NCBI GenBank assembly: GCA_933228895.1
Contig: OW121854.1
Location: 51,688,609-51,752,608, forward strand
Origin: Platycnemis pennipes
Lineage: Eukaryota > Arthropoda > Insecta > Odonata > Platycnemididae
Reading direction: 5' to 3'
DNA: 64,000 bases
The translations under genes and the position numbers were made by a program. The notes under the pieces were generated by a model. The model worked only from the letters and a program-made list of their open reading frames with translations. It searched no databases and was not told where the DNA came from. The stretch's first letter is position 1; the number at the start of each line of letters is the position of its first letter. Of this stretch, positions 12,151 to 23,281 are shown in pieces.

Positions 12151-12189
12151 CCTGGGTTAAATAAAAAAGTATCAGTAACTAGTAAGATA

Positions 12190-12325
12190 TTAGTAACACA
12201 GTACTAATACAAGTACTAATCCTTTTTTTATGCATGATATGTAGTGCATGTTTGGTGAGAGTTCACCCCCTGCCACACACCTTTATGGTGGCTTGCAAGG
12301 TTTAATGTAGATGTATTCTGGTTTC
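12190..12325 (+). mobile_element. 3' tail of a jockey/CR1-like retrotransposon
   Basis: TGCATGATATGTAGTGCATG is followed by CCCCCTGCCACACACC and GTGGCTTGCAAGG, ending in AATGTAGATGTATT. The same sequence follows the reverse transcriptase reading frame at 28632-28727, so this is a tail-only 5'-truncated copy. It sits between the two inverted arms at 12068 and 13864. Confidence 0.75.
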
Positions 12326-13550
12326 TTTTACTTGGGCCCTTATCTCTTCTCATTAAATGTAGCGTTATGATCCAATTAGAGAGTGGGTTTAAAAACAAAA
12401 TACGCGAAGATTACGCCAGAAAAGCATCAGTAGCAACATACACTCACCTAATTTTCGTGTCACATTTGATTTTACTTAATATTAATTGTTAGCTGTAGAG
12501 CAAACGAGTCAAATTTTATCTATGCAGTTTATTTATTCATTCGTTAACTATGAATTGCCTCTGACATTCTTTGGAAATACTTTTTAAGCCGATTTTGAAA
12601 GGTAGGTTTTCATGCGTCGGAGAAATTTTCTTCATTAAAATAATTTTCTCTATTGTGGTTCCATGAATTATTGCGTCATTATAAATAAGTTCAATATCAA
12701 AATCCTACTGATGTGGTACGATTTTGACATATTTAATTAAAATACCCCCCTTGTAGCTTCGATGTGATATGATGGTATGTAATCCCCATCGCGGTTTAAG
12801 GATTTGTCCTGAAGTTATTACACATGATGTTTCACGTTGATGGCAGGTACCCTTTCAAAGACCTCTCGTGAATATCTTCCTTCCTTTGTCTATAAATGCA
12901 AACGCGGAGGATGACAGAGTTTCGCAAACTAAAATTGTCAATATTTTCCCTTTATAAGTCTGCGTAATAATTGCGACCGGATCCCCGATTGACTATTTTT
13001 TAAACAATTACTTCCTCTACAAAAATGTCTATATTTATAATTTAAATGTTCATAATCTTAACGGTGGGAGTTAATTAAAATTTAGGCGTTCTACTTGGAA
13101 GCTGCGAAAGTCTAATAGACTGATCAAATATTAATCATAAGGCCTTTCCAAAGTTTGAAAGAAACAAGAAACCTAATGAAAATGCTTCAGTGAAGAACGG
13201 AAGGACTCATGGCACACAGTTTGAGGGACAACTCTTTGATGAGGAAAGTCAACGGGAAGTTCCTCCTCCTTGGGCACCTGCTCCGGGTTTATATATCCCC
13301 CATCCTCTTATAAAAGCTTCACTTAGTTTAATGTGTTAGAGTGTTATTTAACAAGTACACTATTTTGTCTCTCATTAACTCATGTCCTGCTCGGAAATTA
13401 GCGTATTGCTACAAAAAGCATTCATGTCAATCTCGCCACGAATGCTGTGGATATCATATACTTTTTCTCCCGATCATAAGAGAAAGGAAAATATGTACCC
13501 GCTTTGTAGTTTTTCAAATTTACTTGTTTTTTTAATCTAATATCTCTGCA
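12326..13550. other. AT-rich spacer, nothing recognised
   Basis: No supported gene is visible. A TTATATATCC and TCTTATAAAAG pair near 13290-13320 resembles TATA motifs but has no associated frame. Confidence 0.45.
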
Positions 13551-13554
13551 AGGC

Positions 13555-13640
13555 ATTTCCACGATGACCATATCGGGAACCAAAGGTCGCGGGTTCGAAT
13601 TCTGCTCCGGACATGAGTGTTTTGTTTGTCGTAGAAATAA
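13555..13640 (+). mobile_element. tRNA-like SINE fragment
   Basis: AAAGGTCGCGGGTTCGAAT contains a near-consensus B box (GGTTCGAATTC, 13592-13602). It matches the SINE at 5308 across GAAGGTCGCGGGTTCGA, and both are followed by a CATG(A/G)GTGTTT motif. The A box is poorly preserved, so the copy is decayed. Confidence 0.55.
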
Positions 13641-13863
13641 AATACTAGATTTGAAAGTGTGGTATAACTTCATGTGTTGGAGAGTTGTAATCCAAGTCTA
13701 CGTCTACTATGCCTATTCGACTATCATTGAGGCTTATTGATAAAAGCGAGCTGGAATGGGGCAGTTTAAAAAAAATAATTTTTCATAGGATATAAACCTT
13801 ATTTGGTTTCTGCACCCACGCATAATGAGATAATGTATCATTTTTATGGTTGTCAGACAATAC

Positions 13864-13947
13864 GATTTTTATTTAACCTAGTATTGATAGTGTGATGGCT
13901 AAGCCATTAGCATACTATTTTGAATCAGAGTCTTTGCTGGAAATTAT
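13864..13947. repeat. Right arm of an 83 bp long inverted repeat
   Basis: This is the inverted partner of 12068-12150 and contains GATAGTGTGATGGCTAAGCC and GAATCAGAGTCTTTGCTGG. Confidence 0.8.
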
Positions 13948-15239
13948 ATTCTCGTCACCTGTTCGTGAACTGAAGGTGGTCAACTTAATTCATTAGCAAT
14001 TTTTTGTCGGATGAGTTCGTTGGACGTATATTATAATATAATTTTCCTGGATATTGTTTAATTATACAATTAATATATTATTGAAATTTGATAAGCATTT
14101 ATTTATGCAAATTGTCTTCAGTACTTGTTCAGAATGCATAAGATTAGTACGTGAAGCCTGCAGCTATAAAATGGGTATTGTAAAATATAAAATCAAAGTA
14201 AAAATTTTATCGGAGGCATGAAAGTAGTTTGAGATTCCCTCCACTGGATTGGCTAAGAAAACGACACTAACAAGAGTCCAATGCAGTTCTCTTATAGCAT
14301 ACATTTAAACAGTTCTTAAAAATAATTTCGAGGGTGTAATCAAAGGAATAAGTGTCCAACTGCTGATGCTCACACACCGATTTGTATCGCACCGAATTAA
14401 TTTTCCCTCGGCTGAGACGCACTTGTGCCATTTCAATTAGGGGTGGATAAATCCAATTTCCGAACTCGGTGGCTTTCGGCTATCAAGAAAGCTATTTGGG
14501 AATCCCCAAGATGTCCAATTTTCATTGCTGTATATCACCACGTTTAATTTGTAGGAACAACTGGGTTGCGCTCTAACAGATAGTATAAATTATCGAAGAG
14601 CAAAGAAAAGTTTTTATGGACATTTCCCAAGTCCTGTTTCCCGTTCCCCAAAATACGTAAGCTATAAACGACGAATGGAAGTTCACGCAGGAATACATGT
14701 CATAAGCAAGCATGATACCAAAAATCTATTATATGCCTATTTTAGCCTACTTACGAGTTCTTCCTAATTTATTTTTTTAGATATACATGTGATGTGTTAA
14801 AAATTTGTATTTTCCCCCAAGTTTAATGTAGAGATTTGCATTTATTACACGCAAATACTCGAATACCTCAAATAATAGGCATTTGATATTCGAGATCTTG
14901 AATAAATATGCTAAAAAAATAAGGTTTGAATACCTCAGATATCGTTCCATATAGCGCAGTTTTGCCATGTTGATGAAATACATCATATGCACCGCGAACA
15001 GGAAATAACAGGAAAATGTAAATGCGCGTAAAAAATACAGCGTACCTAGGTCAAACTTTCATTGCAACGTTAACTTTTCAAAATCCTCGCGCAGACCAGC
15101 TATTGTGCTTGCAAGGAAACACTCTTGTTAAGTAATCGTAATGATTTTAATAGTCAGGGCAATTAATGAGATATTTATTTATCCGGACTTCATTTTTTCA
15201 GAAATAAATTTCAAATAGATCAATTAACCAAATAAATAG
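13948..15239. other. AT-rich spacer, nothing recognised
   Basis: No recognised element is visible. If the pogo-like transposase that follows was once complete, its N-terminal helix-turn-helix part should lie here, but I cannot see it. Confidence 0.45.
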
Positions 15240-15716
15240 TAGGGGTAATGTCAGTTTGTGCACACATCTTTGGATAATGTCCTTAAAGAAGGAAATGTCA
15301 AATCTGTCAGACCCTGATAGTTTGTTGAATAATGACGAATCAAACTTTATTTTTTCCCATAAAAACTTAGTGCTCGCCCCCACAGGATCAAAAATTATGT
15401 ATGGAATAGATCATAGTCAGGCGAAGGCAACTCTCACTGTCATGTGCAGATTTTCAGAGTCCGGTAGAATAGGCCCTCAAATGATAATCAGCCCTATTCA
15501 AAGGATTCTTATTGAAATAGCCCAAAATGTGCCATAAAGTTGGCTGTAGTGCGCAACAGCATTGTGTGGATGAAGTCATAAGTGTTTTTTAAATGTATTT
15601 GGAACATTTTATCCTTATCTATTGAAAAAAATATTCAATCACAGTGTAGCATTATTTGTAGACGGCCTCAAAACCAACCTCTATACACCTTGCTATGTAA
15701 AGAATCTATATAGGTA
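15240..15716 (+). pseudogene. Pogo-like DDE transposase remnant, first part
   Basis: A frame from about 15256 to 15537 reads as the start of a pogo/Tigger-type DDE catalytic domain. NNDES at about 15328-15342 corresponds to the family's N-D-E-(T/S) motif with the first catalytic Asp at 15334. It is followed by VLAPTGSK, ATLTVMCRFSESG, MIISPIQRI and EIAQNVP, in the order expected for the domain. A stop follows at 15535-15537. Similarity resumes with LFVDGLKTNLY, placing the second catalytic Asp at 15661. The N-terminal DNA-binding domain is absent or unrecognisable, and the frame is broken by stops, so this is a fossil. Family assignment rests on motif order; I could not run a profile search. 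Confidence 0.75.
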
Positions 15717-15722
15717 TATTAA

Positions 15723-16257
15723 TTTTGTAGCGTGTCTGTCAGTCCGTCATTCTGTATCCGTTTTGTTTTTTTCTCTCTCAAATTTTGAGCCAAAAGAGTG
15801 AGGTTTCGTACGTTGAGTGTGGATTCTCTATCTGTATGGTTTGGTAGTAGTTTTGGATTTTTAGCAGTTTGTGATGCAGAGAAAAATGCAAAAATCGTGG
15901 TTTTTGAGTGTGGGAGACGACATGTAATGAAAATGTGGTGTAGAAAAAATTACAAAATCATATAGGATAATTAGAGTGGGACACATTCCTCTATTTATAA
16001 AGTAGCAATTTCCTTCTCTCTGCACACGAAATGCTTATGAAAAATTGGTGCACAAAAGTGTAAAAAAATGCAAAGACTACTTTGAGTAGTGAAGCAGTAA
16101 CTGCCTGCCTGAAGCACAAGCACTACTTCCACCTATTGGTAATGTGTTATCAGTAGTTTCCGAACACTGTAAAATCTCATTTGACACTAGAACACAAAGT
16201 TCACCTCAAGAGCACACCAGACGGAGACTGCCTCAAAGCAGGCCGCAGGTCTGCTAG
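15723..16257. mobile_element. 0.54 kb insertion splitting the pogo-like transposase
   Basis: The transposase similarity stops near 15716 and resumes at 16264, so the intervening sequence is a later insertion. It begins TTTTGTAGCGTGTCTGTC and ends with a hairpin-forming GCAGGCCGCAGGTCTGC followed by TAG. TATTAA flanks it on both sides (15717-15722 and 16258-16263) and may be a target duplication. The 3' hairpin plus CTAG followed by T also recalls a Helitron terminus, which would not make a duplication. It has no coding capacity, so the class is unresolved. Confidence 0.6.
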
Positions 16258-16263
16258 TATTAA

Positions 16264-17014
16264 ATAATCCTCTGTACTCTGTGCCCATATTCAACAACAA
16301 TACTAATTTTTACAGATGCGGCTACCTTTACGCCAGTAAGAAGTAAGTTGAAGGATGCCGTCATGGCACGGAAGGTCATTAATTCTTAGCAAAGCTGTTA
16401 CGAAAGATTATTTTGCTTTCATTCTTTTAGCCACGTTTAGTATCATTATCTTGCTATGATTACTACATTGCGTGTGGTTTCAAATTGTGCAGTGAAATGT
16501 TCAAAAAATTTAACGAGCATTGAAAGAAAAAAGCCATGAAGAGAATTACCAATCAGAGTTGAGTGAGCAAAAAGGAAATGGTGTCGAAACACATGTACAT
16601 GCCCAGCATATCTCATAAAATAATACTGATAATTGTGCTATAAAGAATGCACCGTCTTCATCTATAAATCCTGCTTCACCTAGTAGCAAGTAGTTCGTCC
16701 TTGCTATGATGAGGTGCATCTAGTGTGATCCCAATAAATGAAATCATATTCAGGCCTGAAGCAGCAAAAAAAGGAAAAAGATACACTGACAGAGTACTAT
16801 TGTAATTAACCTCATAACAGTGGAAAAATTGCCATTGCTGAAAAAAGGAAAAGTATCAAATGGAAAAGGAATAAAGAAAAGCCTGAAGGGAGGGAAAGGG
16901 GGAATAATCGACAAGCCGCGAGAGCCAAATAAATGTTCAAAGGTAACTAAAATTTCCACTTTAGAAACAAAACGGGAACAGATATCATCCAGAAATAATT
17001 ATAATAATGAGTAA
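16264..17014 (+). pseudogene. Pogo-like DDE transposase remnant, second part
   Basis: Immediately after the insertion, translation gives a degenerate version of the family's segment around the third catalytic Asp (ILIFTDAATFTPVRSKLKDA, Asp codon at 16315). The standard spacing from the second Asp is restored only if the insertion is removed. Further on, RPEAAKKGKRYTDRVLL (around 16755-16806) and a Lys-rich frame (16820-17014, KKGKVSNGKGIKKSLKGGKG) resemble the basic C-terminal tail of these transposases. Stops and frame changes are frequent. The C-terminal assignment is weaker than the catalytic-core assignment. Confidence 0.55.
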
Positions 17015-18762
17015 TTATGACAAGCAAGTCTAAAGAGTATAACCAATGAATCTTATTCGACACTGTAACAGCAAGAAGCTCCTACACGCTTTCTTCGGAG
17101 GGAGATTACCAAGGGTACCCATTTAACAAATTACTTCCATTTAGGTTATAGCGGTGGGGAGGTACTGTCCGCGCTAAAAGTTCTAAGAATGGAGTTTGGG
17201 GCTTTATATCACAAAAACAGATAAGTATATTATCAAGCAAGGCCTATCAGTGTGTAGACAATGTAGTTCCATTTTCAATATTAGTAAACTATATTTTCAA
17301 TATTCTGAGGTATTGCTTTACAGTAATACTGCAAAATTGCCCCTTTTTTGGGAGTCATGGAGGGAAGCGTCTTTTTGGTAGTTTGTAATAAAAATACGAA
17401 ACTCAACATTGAATCCGAACTTAAACAGAATAAGAGCTGTACGCTGGTAATGTTGCATGTGAAATTTCAGATGTTTATCTTCACTTGCTTACGTTATATC
17501 ATTCAATTTACGAGACAAGATTTTCTCTGTAAGTATGAAACTAGAAGTCACGTGACAAACACCATCGCACGGTGGGATGAAATCGAAAAAAAGCTAGCCA
17601 AAATTATTTTTTTCAGCTAGGACTATGAAACTATGGTTGTCTATCCATTGATTGGTGCATTTGGTTTCGCTTGCAATTTGTCCTAGGTATCGCGCATTGA
17701 AAATTTACATGGAGTCAAAGTCGATAAATATTTGCAAAAATCTATTTCCTTCAATTTTCCATAAAAATCTATACATCAGCCTGGTGCTGAACCTTGGAAT
17801 ATAATACTAAGGGGTAAAATACGATTCCATGATGTAGAATGGAACTTTGCCTTTACTTATGCCTAAGTAACATGACCTAATAGTAATATTTAGCGAATAT
17901 ACAAAAAATGTGAGAACTCAATTTCAGTAAGGTATCCTGATTTGGAATCCGTTGAGATCTTTTGCGACCGTTTGCGACGCGGAAGGTATAATCGATTTTT
18001 TGATAGCGCGGCGTAACCTGCTCCTGCCCGCCGTCAACCGGGTATGCATAGGCGAGGCTAGTATGATGGTCTACTATGGTATCAAAACTTTTCTAGGGTT
18101 ATTTACAAGGTCTTCCAATCAAAATAACCTCCATAGACGTTTAATGATGATACTATAGGGGTATTGATTCTTCGATGCGATAAACCCCATACAACAATGC
18201 CAATTTAAGTAGCCTAAAGACCGCTTTTTCATGGATCGTTTCGGAATCAAACGCCGATGTTTCATACTCATATTTTACTACGCCTTTGAGAGAAATTGTA
18301 TCCTTCCGAAATGGCATGTATGCATATCAGACTTGAGGACACCTGCCAATAGTTGTGTTACATTGTCATCGCCTTCCTCCCGTCAGCTTGGTAAAAATGG
18401 CCATTGGTATTATAACGTATTGAGCGGTCAGTCAGGGTTAATTTTGGATGTTTCGGGAGTAAAACAAGAGTATGCTTTCATTTTTATTATAGCAATGAAA
18501 TATCTTTCGTCCCAGTAGCACATTAACCTTGAATCTATGAATACCATTCTCATCACTCGTTGAATCAGAAATGTTTTTCTCTGTAGAAAGAGGACGTGCC
18601 TCTGATGGCTTTTGCCGAATACAGATCAATAACAAACATAAGTTTTCATCAACCCTTACCCAGGGTCCTTATTCTCTTTCTGAAACTCTCGTGGTATCCA
18701 AGGGATACCATAGGTTTTTCGGGACTCGCGTTAACTTTTTGTAAACATTCTAAGGAAATCAA
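17015..18762. other. Spacer, nothing recognised
   Basis: A GC-richer patch at 17940-18110 (GCGACGCGG, GCGCGGCGTAACC) opens a 68-codon frame with no recognisable motif. Frames at 17348-17620 and 18231-18518 (plus) are likewise unrecognised. I see no splice pattern or family signature. Confidence 0.45.
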
Positions 18763-18814
18763 TGAAACGCAACCTCGGTTACGTTGCTGGGGAGATAACC
18801 GAGGTTGCGTTTCA
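18763..18814. repeat. 52 bp perfect hairpin, 19 bp arms
   Basis: TGAAACGCAACCTCGGTTA (18763-18781) is perfectly inverted at 18796-18814 around a 14 nt loop. Short open frames run across it on both strands, as expected for a palindrome, and are not evidence of coding. Confidence 0.9.
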
Positions 18815-20437
18815 AACGAGAATACGGTCCCAGCTCTCATTTACTTTTTTGGAAACGAAACTTTTAATGCTCAATTCCCAAGTTTCGAACAACTATCATC
18901 CTCCCATAGCTACTACTACTACATTATGTCATAATTAAACCATCACTTGAAGCCTTTACCACATCATTTACTGTACTTAATACAGTTCAGTTCAGTTTGT
19001 ACCAAAATCAGAGTGTAATATATTGAAAATTAACTTTCAATATGTTAGTAAATATGTTATATGAGTAAGTTTTCAGGCTAAATATTTCATTTGCTTCAAC
19101 CCTCACCTTAGCATTTAGTTTCCGCGAATGCATCAACGCGTCTCTACTGATTCTACTGATGCAGTGAAATTGTAGTTTATGCCTTTCTTCACTTAATATA
19201 TTTGTAGTCTTTACATTTGTAACAATATTCGCGTAGAGGATACGATGGTAGTCATTATATTGTACAATAACTATTTCAGAGAACTATCAGGTAGGCTTTT
19301 GTTAGCATAACACATAGAATACTCCCCTATTAAAAGGAGATATGGACACTGATAGAAAAGGTAGAGCAAAGAAAAGCGCTATAAACTATTCATCAAAGGA
19401 AGAAGACAAGTATAAGACAGAAAAATCCTTAAAGCAAATTAGACATTCTCAGATCAAGAGGAGAATACAATAAATCTTGAGGAAATCCTAGAAATATTAC
19501 CTGTATGAATAATTTTAAGAAATACATCTTGAGATATGTATCTATCTAATGAGGTCAGTAATCGAGGGGAAAGTGAATGAAAAGACCAAAGAGGAAGAAA
19601 GCTGTAGGGTCATAAATAAGGTTGAAAACAAATACATCACTATGTGTTTTGGGCACTGAAAAACCTCCCGATTTCAAACACGGTGTTATCATTAAAACTG
19701 CATGTTTATATTCATGCTATATTAATATATTTTCACCGGAAAGTAATGTTTTGGCACTCTTTGTCCCTGAATACATTCTAAAGGATCGTGCGAGGCAAGG
19801 GTCAAAGGTTAAAGGTTGTGTTAGCCATGGGTAACTGAAAAAGAGAGAAACGAAGGGAGTGTAGAATTGACGAATTAACTTGTCAAAAGGGACAGTGACG
19901 TCCAAAATTAAATTAATGCCTACCAACCCAAAAAGCTGTGGGTTTCTTTAGAATAAGTCACTCAGTGAGTATGCTTTTGAGAGATTCGGAGAAAATGAGA
20001 TTTCTCCCAAAGCTATGTCAACGTTTTGCCTTCCGTTTTCATTCCACGCCTTCCTCAGAACTGATGTAAGAGCTTTCCTTCTCAAATTCTGTACATAATT
20101 TTATGGTGGAAAATCTGGTTATCCTGCTCCGGCCTTCAGAATATAAGCATTTTCATTATTCATGAACCATTCCTACCCAGTTTGAAGTAACTTATTTGCC
20201 TTAATGTTTTACAAAGTAATGATCTTTTCTTAAAAATAAAAAAGTTAACCATAGGAAATGCTTTGCTAAGAATATGACTCTTATCATGGGACTCGTGTTG
20301 AAATATTCTGATTTGGGATTTTGAAGACCCACTATTTCTCAAATTAATTAGGGAATTCTTTTCTTAGAATTCACTTTGAAGCTGATGATGACATTTGGAA
20401 GGCTTTATTCTTTTTCAGCCAAGCTTTATATTTAACC
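18815..20437. other. AT-rich spacer, nothing recognised
   Basis: No supported gene or element is visible. Purine-rich stretches at 19330-19460 and 19560-19620 open no long frame. Confidence 0.45.
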
Positions 20438-20815
20438 GAGAAGCATTAGAAATGTGGTGCTACAGAAGAATGCTGAAGATTTAATGCATCGACCGAGTAA
20501 GTAATGAGGAAGTGCTAAGAAGAGTAGAAGAAAAGAGAAGTCTGCTGACAACTCAGAAACAAGGAGGAACAACTTAATCGGCCATATCTTGAGATGCGAT
20601 GGCCTGGTGAAGACAATCGTCGAAGGAAAAGTGAACTGGAAAATTGGAAAAGGCAGGCCTCGTATGTTGTATGTATGTACATACATGGAACAGGTTGTGA
20701 GGGATGTAAAAGAGAAGAATTTCGTCACAACGAAAAGGTTGGCCGATAGAAGAATCGAGCGGAAAGCTTCGTCAAACCAGTACTAGGATTGTTGACCAAT
20801 GATGATGATGATAAT
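20438..20815 (+). mobile_element. 5'-truncated RTE-like retrotransposon, copy 2
   Basis: It starts within the conserved EMWCYRRMLKI segment and continues through VSNEEVLRRVEEKRSLL. The best-preserved part is 20589-20786: DGLVKTIVEGKVNWKIGKGR, then YMEQVVRDVKEKNFVTTKR and LADRRIERKASSNQY. The middle contains frameshifts, and a 12 bp TGTATGTACATA-type expansion separates RPRM from YMEQ. The 3' end has the family's ATTGTTGACCAATGATGATG tail. No target duplication is obvious. Confidence 0.85.
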
Positions 20816-21099
20816 ACCAAAACTTAGGCTTTAGTGTATATTTTAAATACCATTCCTTATTCTTTTGTTTCAACTGGATGAATGTTGGCACTTTTATTTA
20901 ATTTTAAGCGAAGAAATATTGAGTCCATACTTGATTAAAACGTAACAGTGGACATTAGAAAGTGGTCATAGTTATTTTTTATAATCGTAGCAATAATTTT
21001 TATCATTACATGCAGTCATGTAGTGGATCTTACAAGATTTAACTTATAATTTATAACAAAAATCATGAAGTATAAATAAAATGAGTGATAAATGGAGAC
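20816..21099. other. AT-rich spacer, nothing recognised
   Basis: No features are supported here. Confidence 0.4.
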
Positions 21100-21185
21100 G
21101 TGGTTACTCAGTTGGTACCTACAGTATTAGCTGCTAACCGAAGGTCCGAGGATCGTGTCCGCGATTGAACCGCGTCTCCGGTTCT
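21100..21185 (+). mobile_element. tRNA-like sequence, probable SINE head
   Basis: GGTTACTCAGTTGGTACC resembles a pol III A box. It is followed at tRNA-like spacing by GAAGGTCCGAGGATCGTGTCC, a weak B-box match. The arms do not close into a tRNA cloverleaf. The head differs from the SINE at 5308, so it would be another family or a diverged copy. Confidence 0.4.
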
Positions 21186-21248
21186 GATGGGAACTATAAT
21201 GCATTTTAGGGAAGAGCTCACTGAACTCAGTTCATCTGTTGTTGAAAG

Positions 21249-21281
21249 TGAATAGTTCATCTCATTCAGATGAACTATTCA
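21249..21281. repeat. Hairpin with 14 bp perfect arms
   Basis: TGAATAGTTCATCT (21249-21262) is inverted at 21268-21281 with a 5 nt loop. The motif GTGAATAGTTCA recurs in another hairpin at 25117-25151. Confidence 0.85.
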
Positions 21282-21758
21282 AGTTCGTGTATGTTGCCTA
21301 ATATCAAGGGTGAGCATACGTCGCGTAGTTTTAGTAGGAATGGATTTAATAGAAATCTGTCCTTTCCCTAGTGTATTTCGATAATTGTTAATGCAGTCTT
21401 TTTTAATGTTCTTAGGCAAGAAGTGAATGGTATTTCGCATCGTTCTTCCGGTGTAAGGTGGTGTAATGTTTTTCGTATATTATAGGTCATTCAATGATCC
21501 ATCAGCCGTTCATATTTTTTTTCTTGAACTGTCTTTCTACCCATGTATATGGTTTAAAATTCATAGCCATCGCTTGTTAGCAGTAATAATAGGAGATGAC
21601 AAAAGAGCAAGCATTTTCTTCAGGTTTCCTACTCTGAAGCCGTGAAGTCAGAGACTTCATCTGACGAAGATGACGCAGACCCCCTATCGAATCGAATGAT
21701 GAGGCGTACATTTCACCGCGCACCGTGTAAGCAATGCGAAAGCGGAAAAGACCACTAA
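21282..21758. other. Spacer, nothing recognised
   Basis: No element is visible. The minus-strand frame at 21577-21819 ends inside the tandem array and has no recognised motif. Confidence 0.4.
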
Positions 21759-22258
21759 GCGCTTTTTGACCATCTAAAGACAAAATAACGTCTCTTATCG
21801 TGCGTTGGGAAAAAATCAAAGGCAGGCCTCTGATTTTGATAAATATAAATAAATAAGAAATTAGTGAGAGGTGACATGCCAGCCATAGTGTGGAAATAAT
21901 AAAGAGAAGTATTTATTACAAATAATGCGCTTTTTGATCATCTAAATACAAAATAACGTCTCTTATCGTGCGTTGTGACAAAAATCAAAGGCAGGCCTCT
22001 GACTTTGATTTATAGAAATAAATAAGAAATGAGTGAGAGGTGACATGCCAGCCATAGTGTGGAAATAATAAAGAGAAGTATTTATTACAAATAATGCGCT
22101 TTTGATCATCTAAAGACAAAATAACGTCTCTTATCTTTGCGTTGTGAAAAAATCAAAGGCAGGCCTCTGATTTTGATAAACATTAATAAATAAGAAATGA
22201 GAGAGGTGACATGCCAGCCATAGTGTGGAAATAATAAAGAGAAGTATTTATTATGAAT
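21759..22258. repeat. 168 bp tandem array, three copies
   Basis: Three head-to-tail units start with GCGCTTTTTGA at 21759, 21927 and 22095. They share long identical stretches, for example AAAATAACGTCTCTTATC and GGTGACATGCCAGCCATAGT. Each unit contains an imperfect palindrome around AAATCAAAGGCAGGCCTCTG, ending TTTT. There are only scattered substitutions and small indels, so the amplification is fairly recent. The third copy ends at the GAAGTATTTATTA motif. Confidence 0.92.
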
Positions 22259-22261
22259 AAT

Positions 22262-23029
22262 TTACAGACTGTCACATTTATCTTGCATAATTTTTTACCT
22301 TAAATTTTAGACACTTGTTTTAGCGTCATGTTAATAAAACGTGGCAGTATCATAGGAAAAGGTTGTATGTTCTGTCGGGTGGAACAAAACTTTAAAAATA
22401 TGACATTTGACCCCGTGATGGGGTCCAAATCCCATTCCAATTTTTTTCTTATGCGGTTTTAATGTAGAAATATTCGAGACAAAAATATGTCGTAGTTACT
22501 TTGCGAAAAATTCAATATTTGGGTTTTTGGGTATGAGGAGCACAATGAAATCACTTCCGTTTACGAAAAAAAAACAGTGACCCCTGACACATCTAAGGTC
22601 ACTGGGGTGATTACGTGGTTTCCAAAGTCAATAGTAAGGTCCCCAGATCTCTCTTATCATCTCTTGACCTCCAAGGTCCACGTGGGTGTCAAACACCACT
22701 AGGTGTAGGCTGGAAAGTCAGTGCAAAACAATTGTCATATCATAATTTGAAATGTTTTTTAGTATCGATGAAAATGTCCAAAGATCCTTCCTGCCCGTCT
22801 GTGACCTCCAGGGGTTACGCATGGGTCAGAGGTAACGATGTCTGAACAAGCAATTTGCGAATAAAATCATGTCCTATCATAGGTTTAAAAGGCGATAGAT
22901 GGATCACGATGGAGATGCCAAGTTCGATGCAACAACTCCTTACTTTTAGTACAGTGTGATTGAAACATGAAAAAGATGGTTGTTGTGATCCCTCTACTTG
23001 AAGTGTTGAACTTGAAAAAAATTTCACTC
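22262..23029. other. Spacer with possible old repeat, unclassified
   Basis: Short related motifs recur (GACCTCCAAGGTCCACGTGG near 22667, GACCTCCAGGGGTTACGC near 22802). No full unit can be defined and no gene is recognised. Confidence 0.4.
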
Positions 23030-23190
23030 AAAATCAAAAATTAAAATAAGCAAAAGGTGACTCCCACCGAAGAAGCTACTTTCAGACCATCGCCGTCATT
23101 TACCTCCCGTCCTTGACTGCTTTTAGGGGAAGGGAATTGGAGGGGGGTTATCGGAAGGTCTGCTCGCACAGACCCTGTCGCAACCGCTCC
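23030..23190. repeat. Partial copy of an unnamed 0.5 kb dispersed repeat
   Basis: From CAAAAATTAAAATAAGC (23035) to CAACCGCTCC (23190) this matches the middle of the repeat at 23282-23745, with an offset of 346 bp. It retains a 20 bp AGGGGAAGGGAATTGGAGG-type segment that the neighbouring copy has lost. Confidence 0.85.
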
Positions 23191-23281
23191 AAAAATTTTC
23201 TTCCTAAACTTCATGTACTTGCGTTTCGTACTTGCATGTACATTGCCGGTCGTGAGAGGGCAATTGGGACGTTTACTCGGA

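Noticed and set aside
13290..13325. TATA-box-like motifs (TTATATATCC, TCTTATAAAAG)
   Set aside because: No downstream gene or initiator context; expected by chance in AT-rich DNA.
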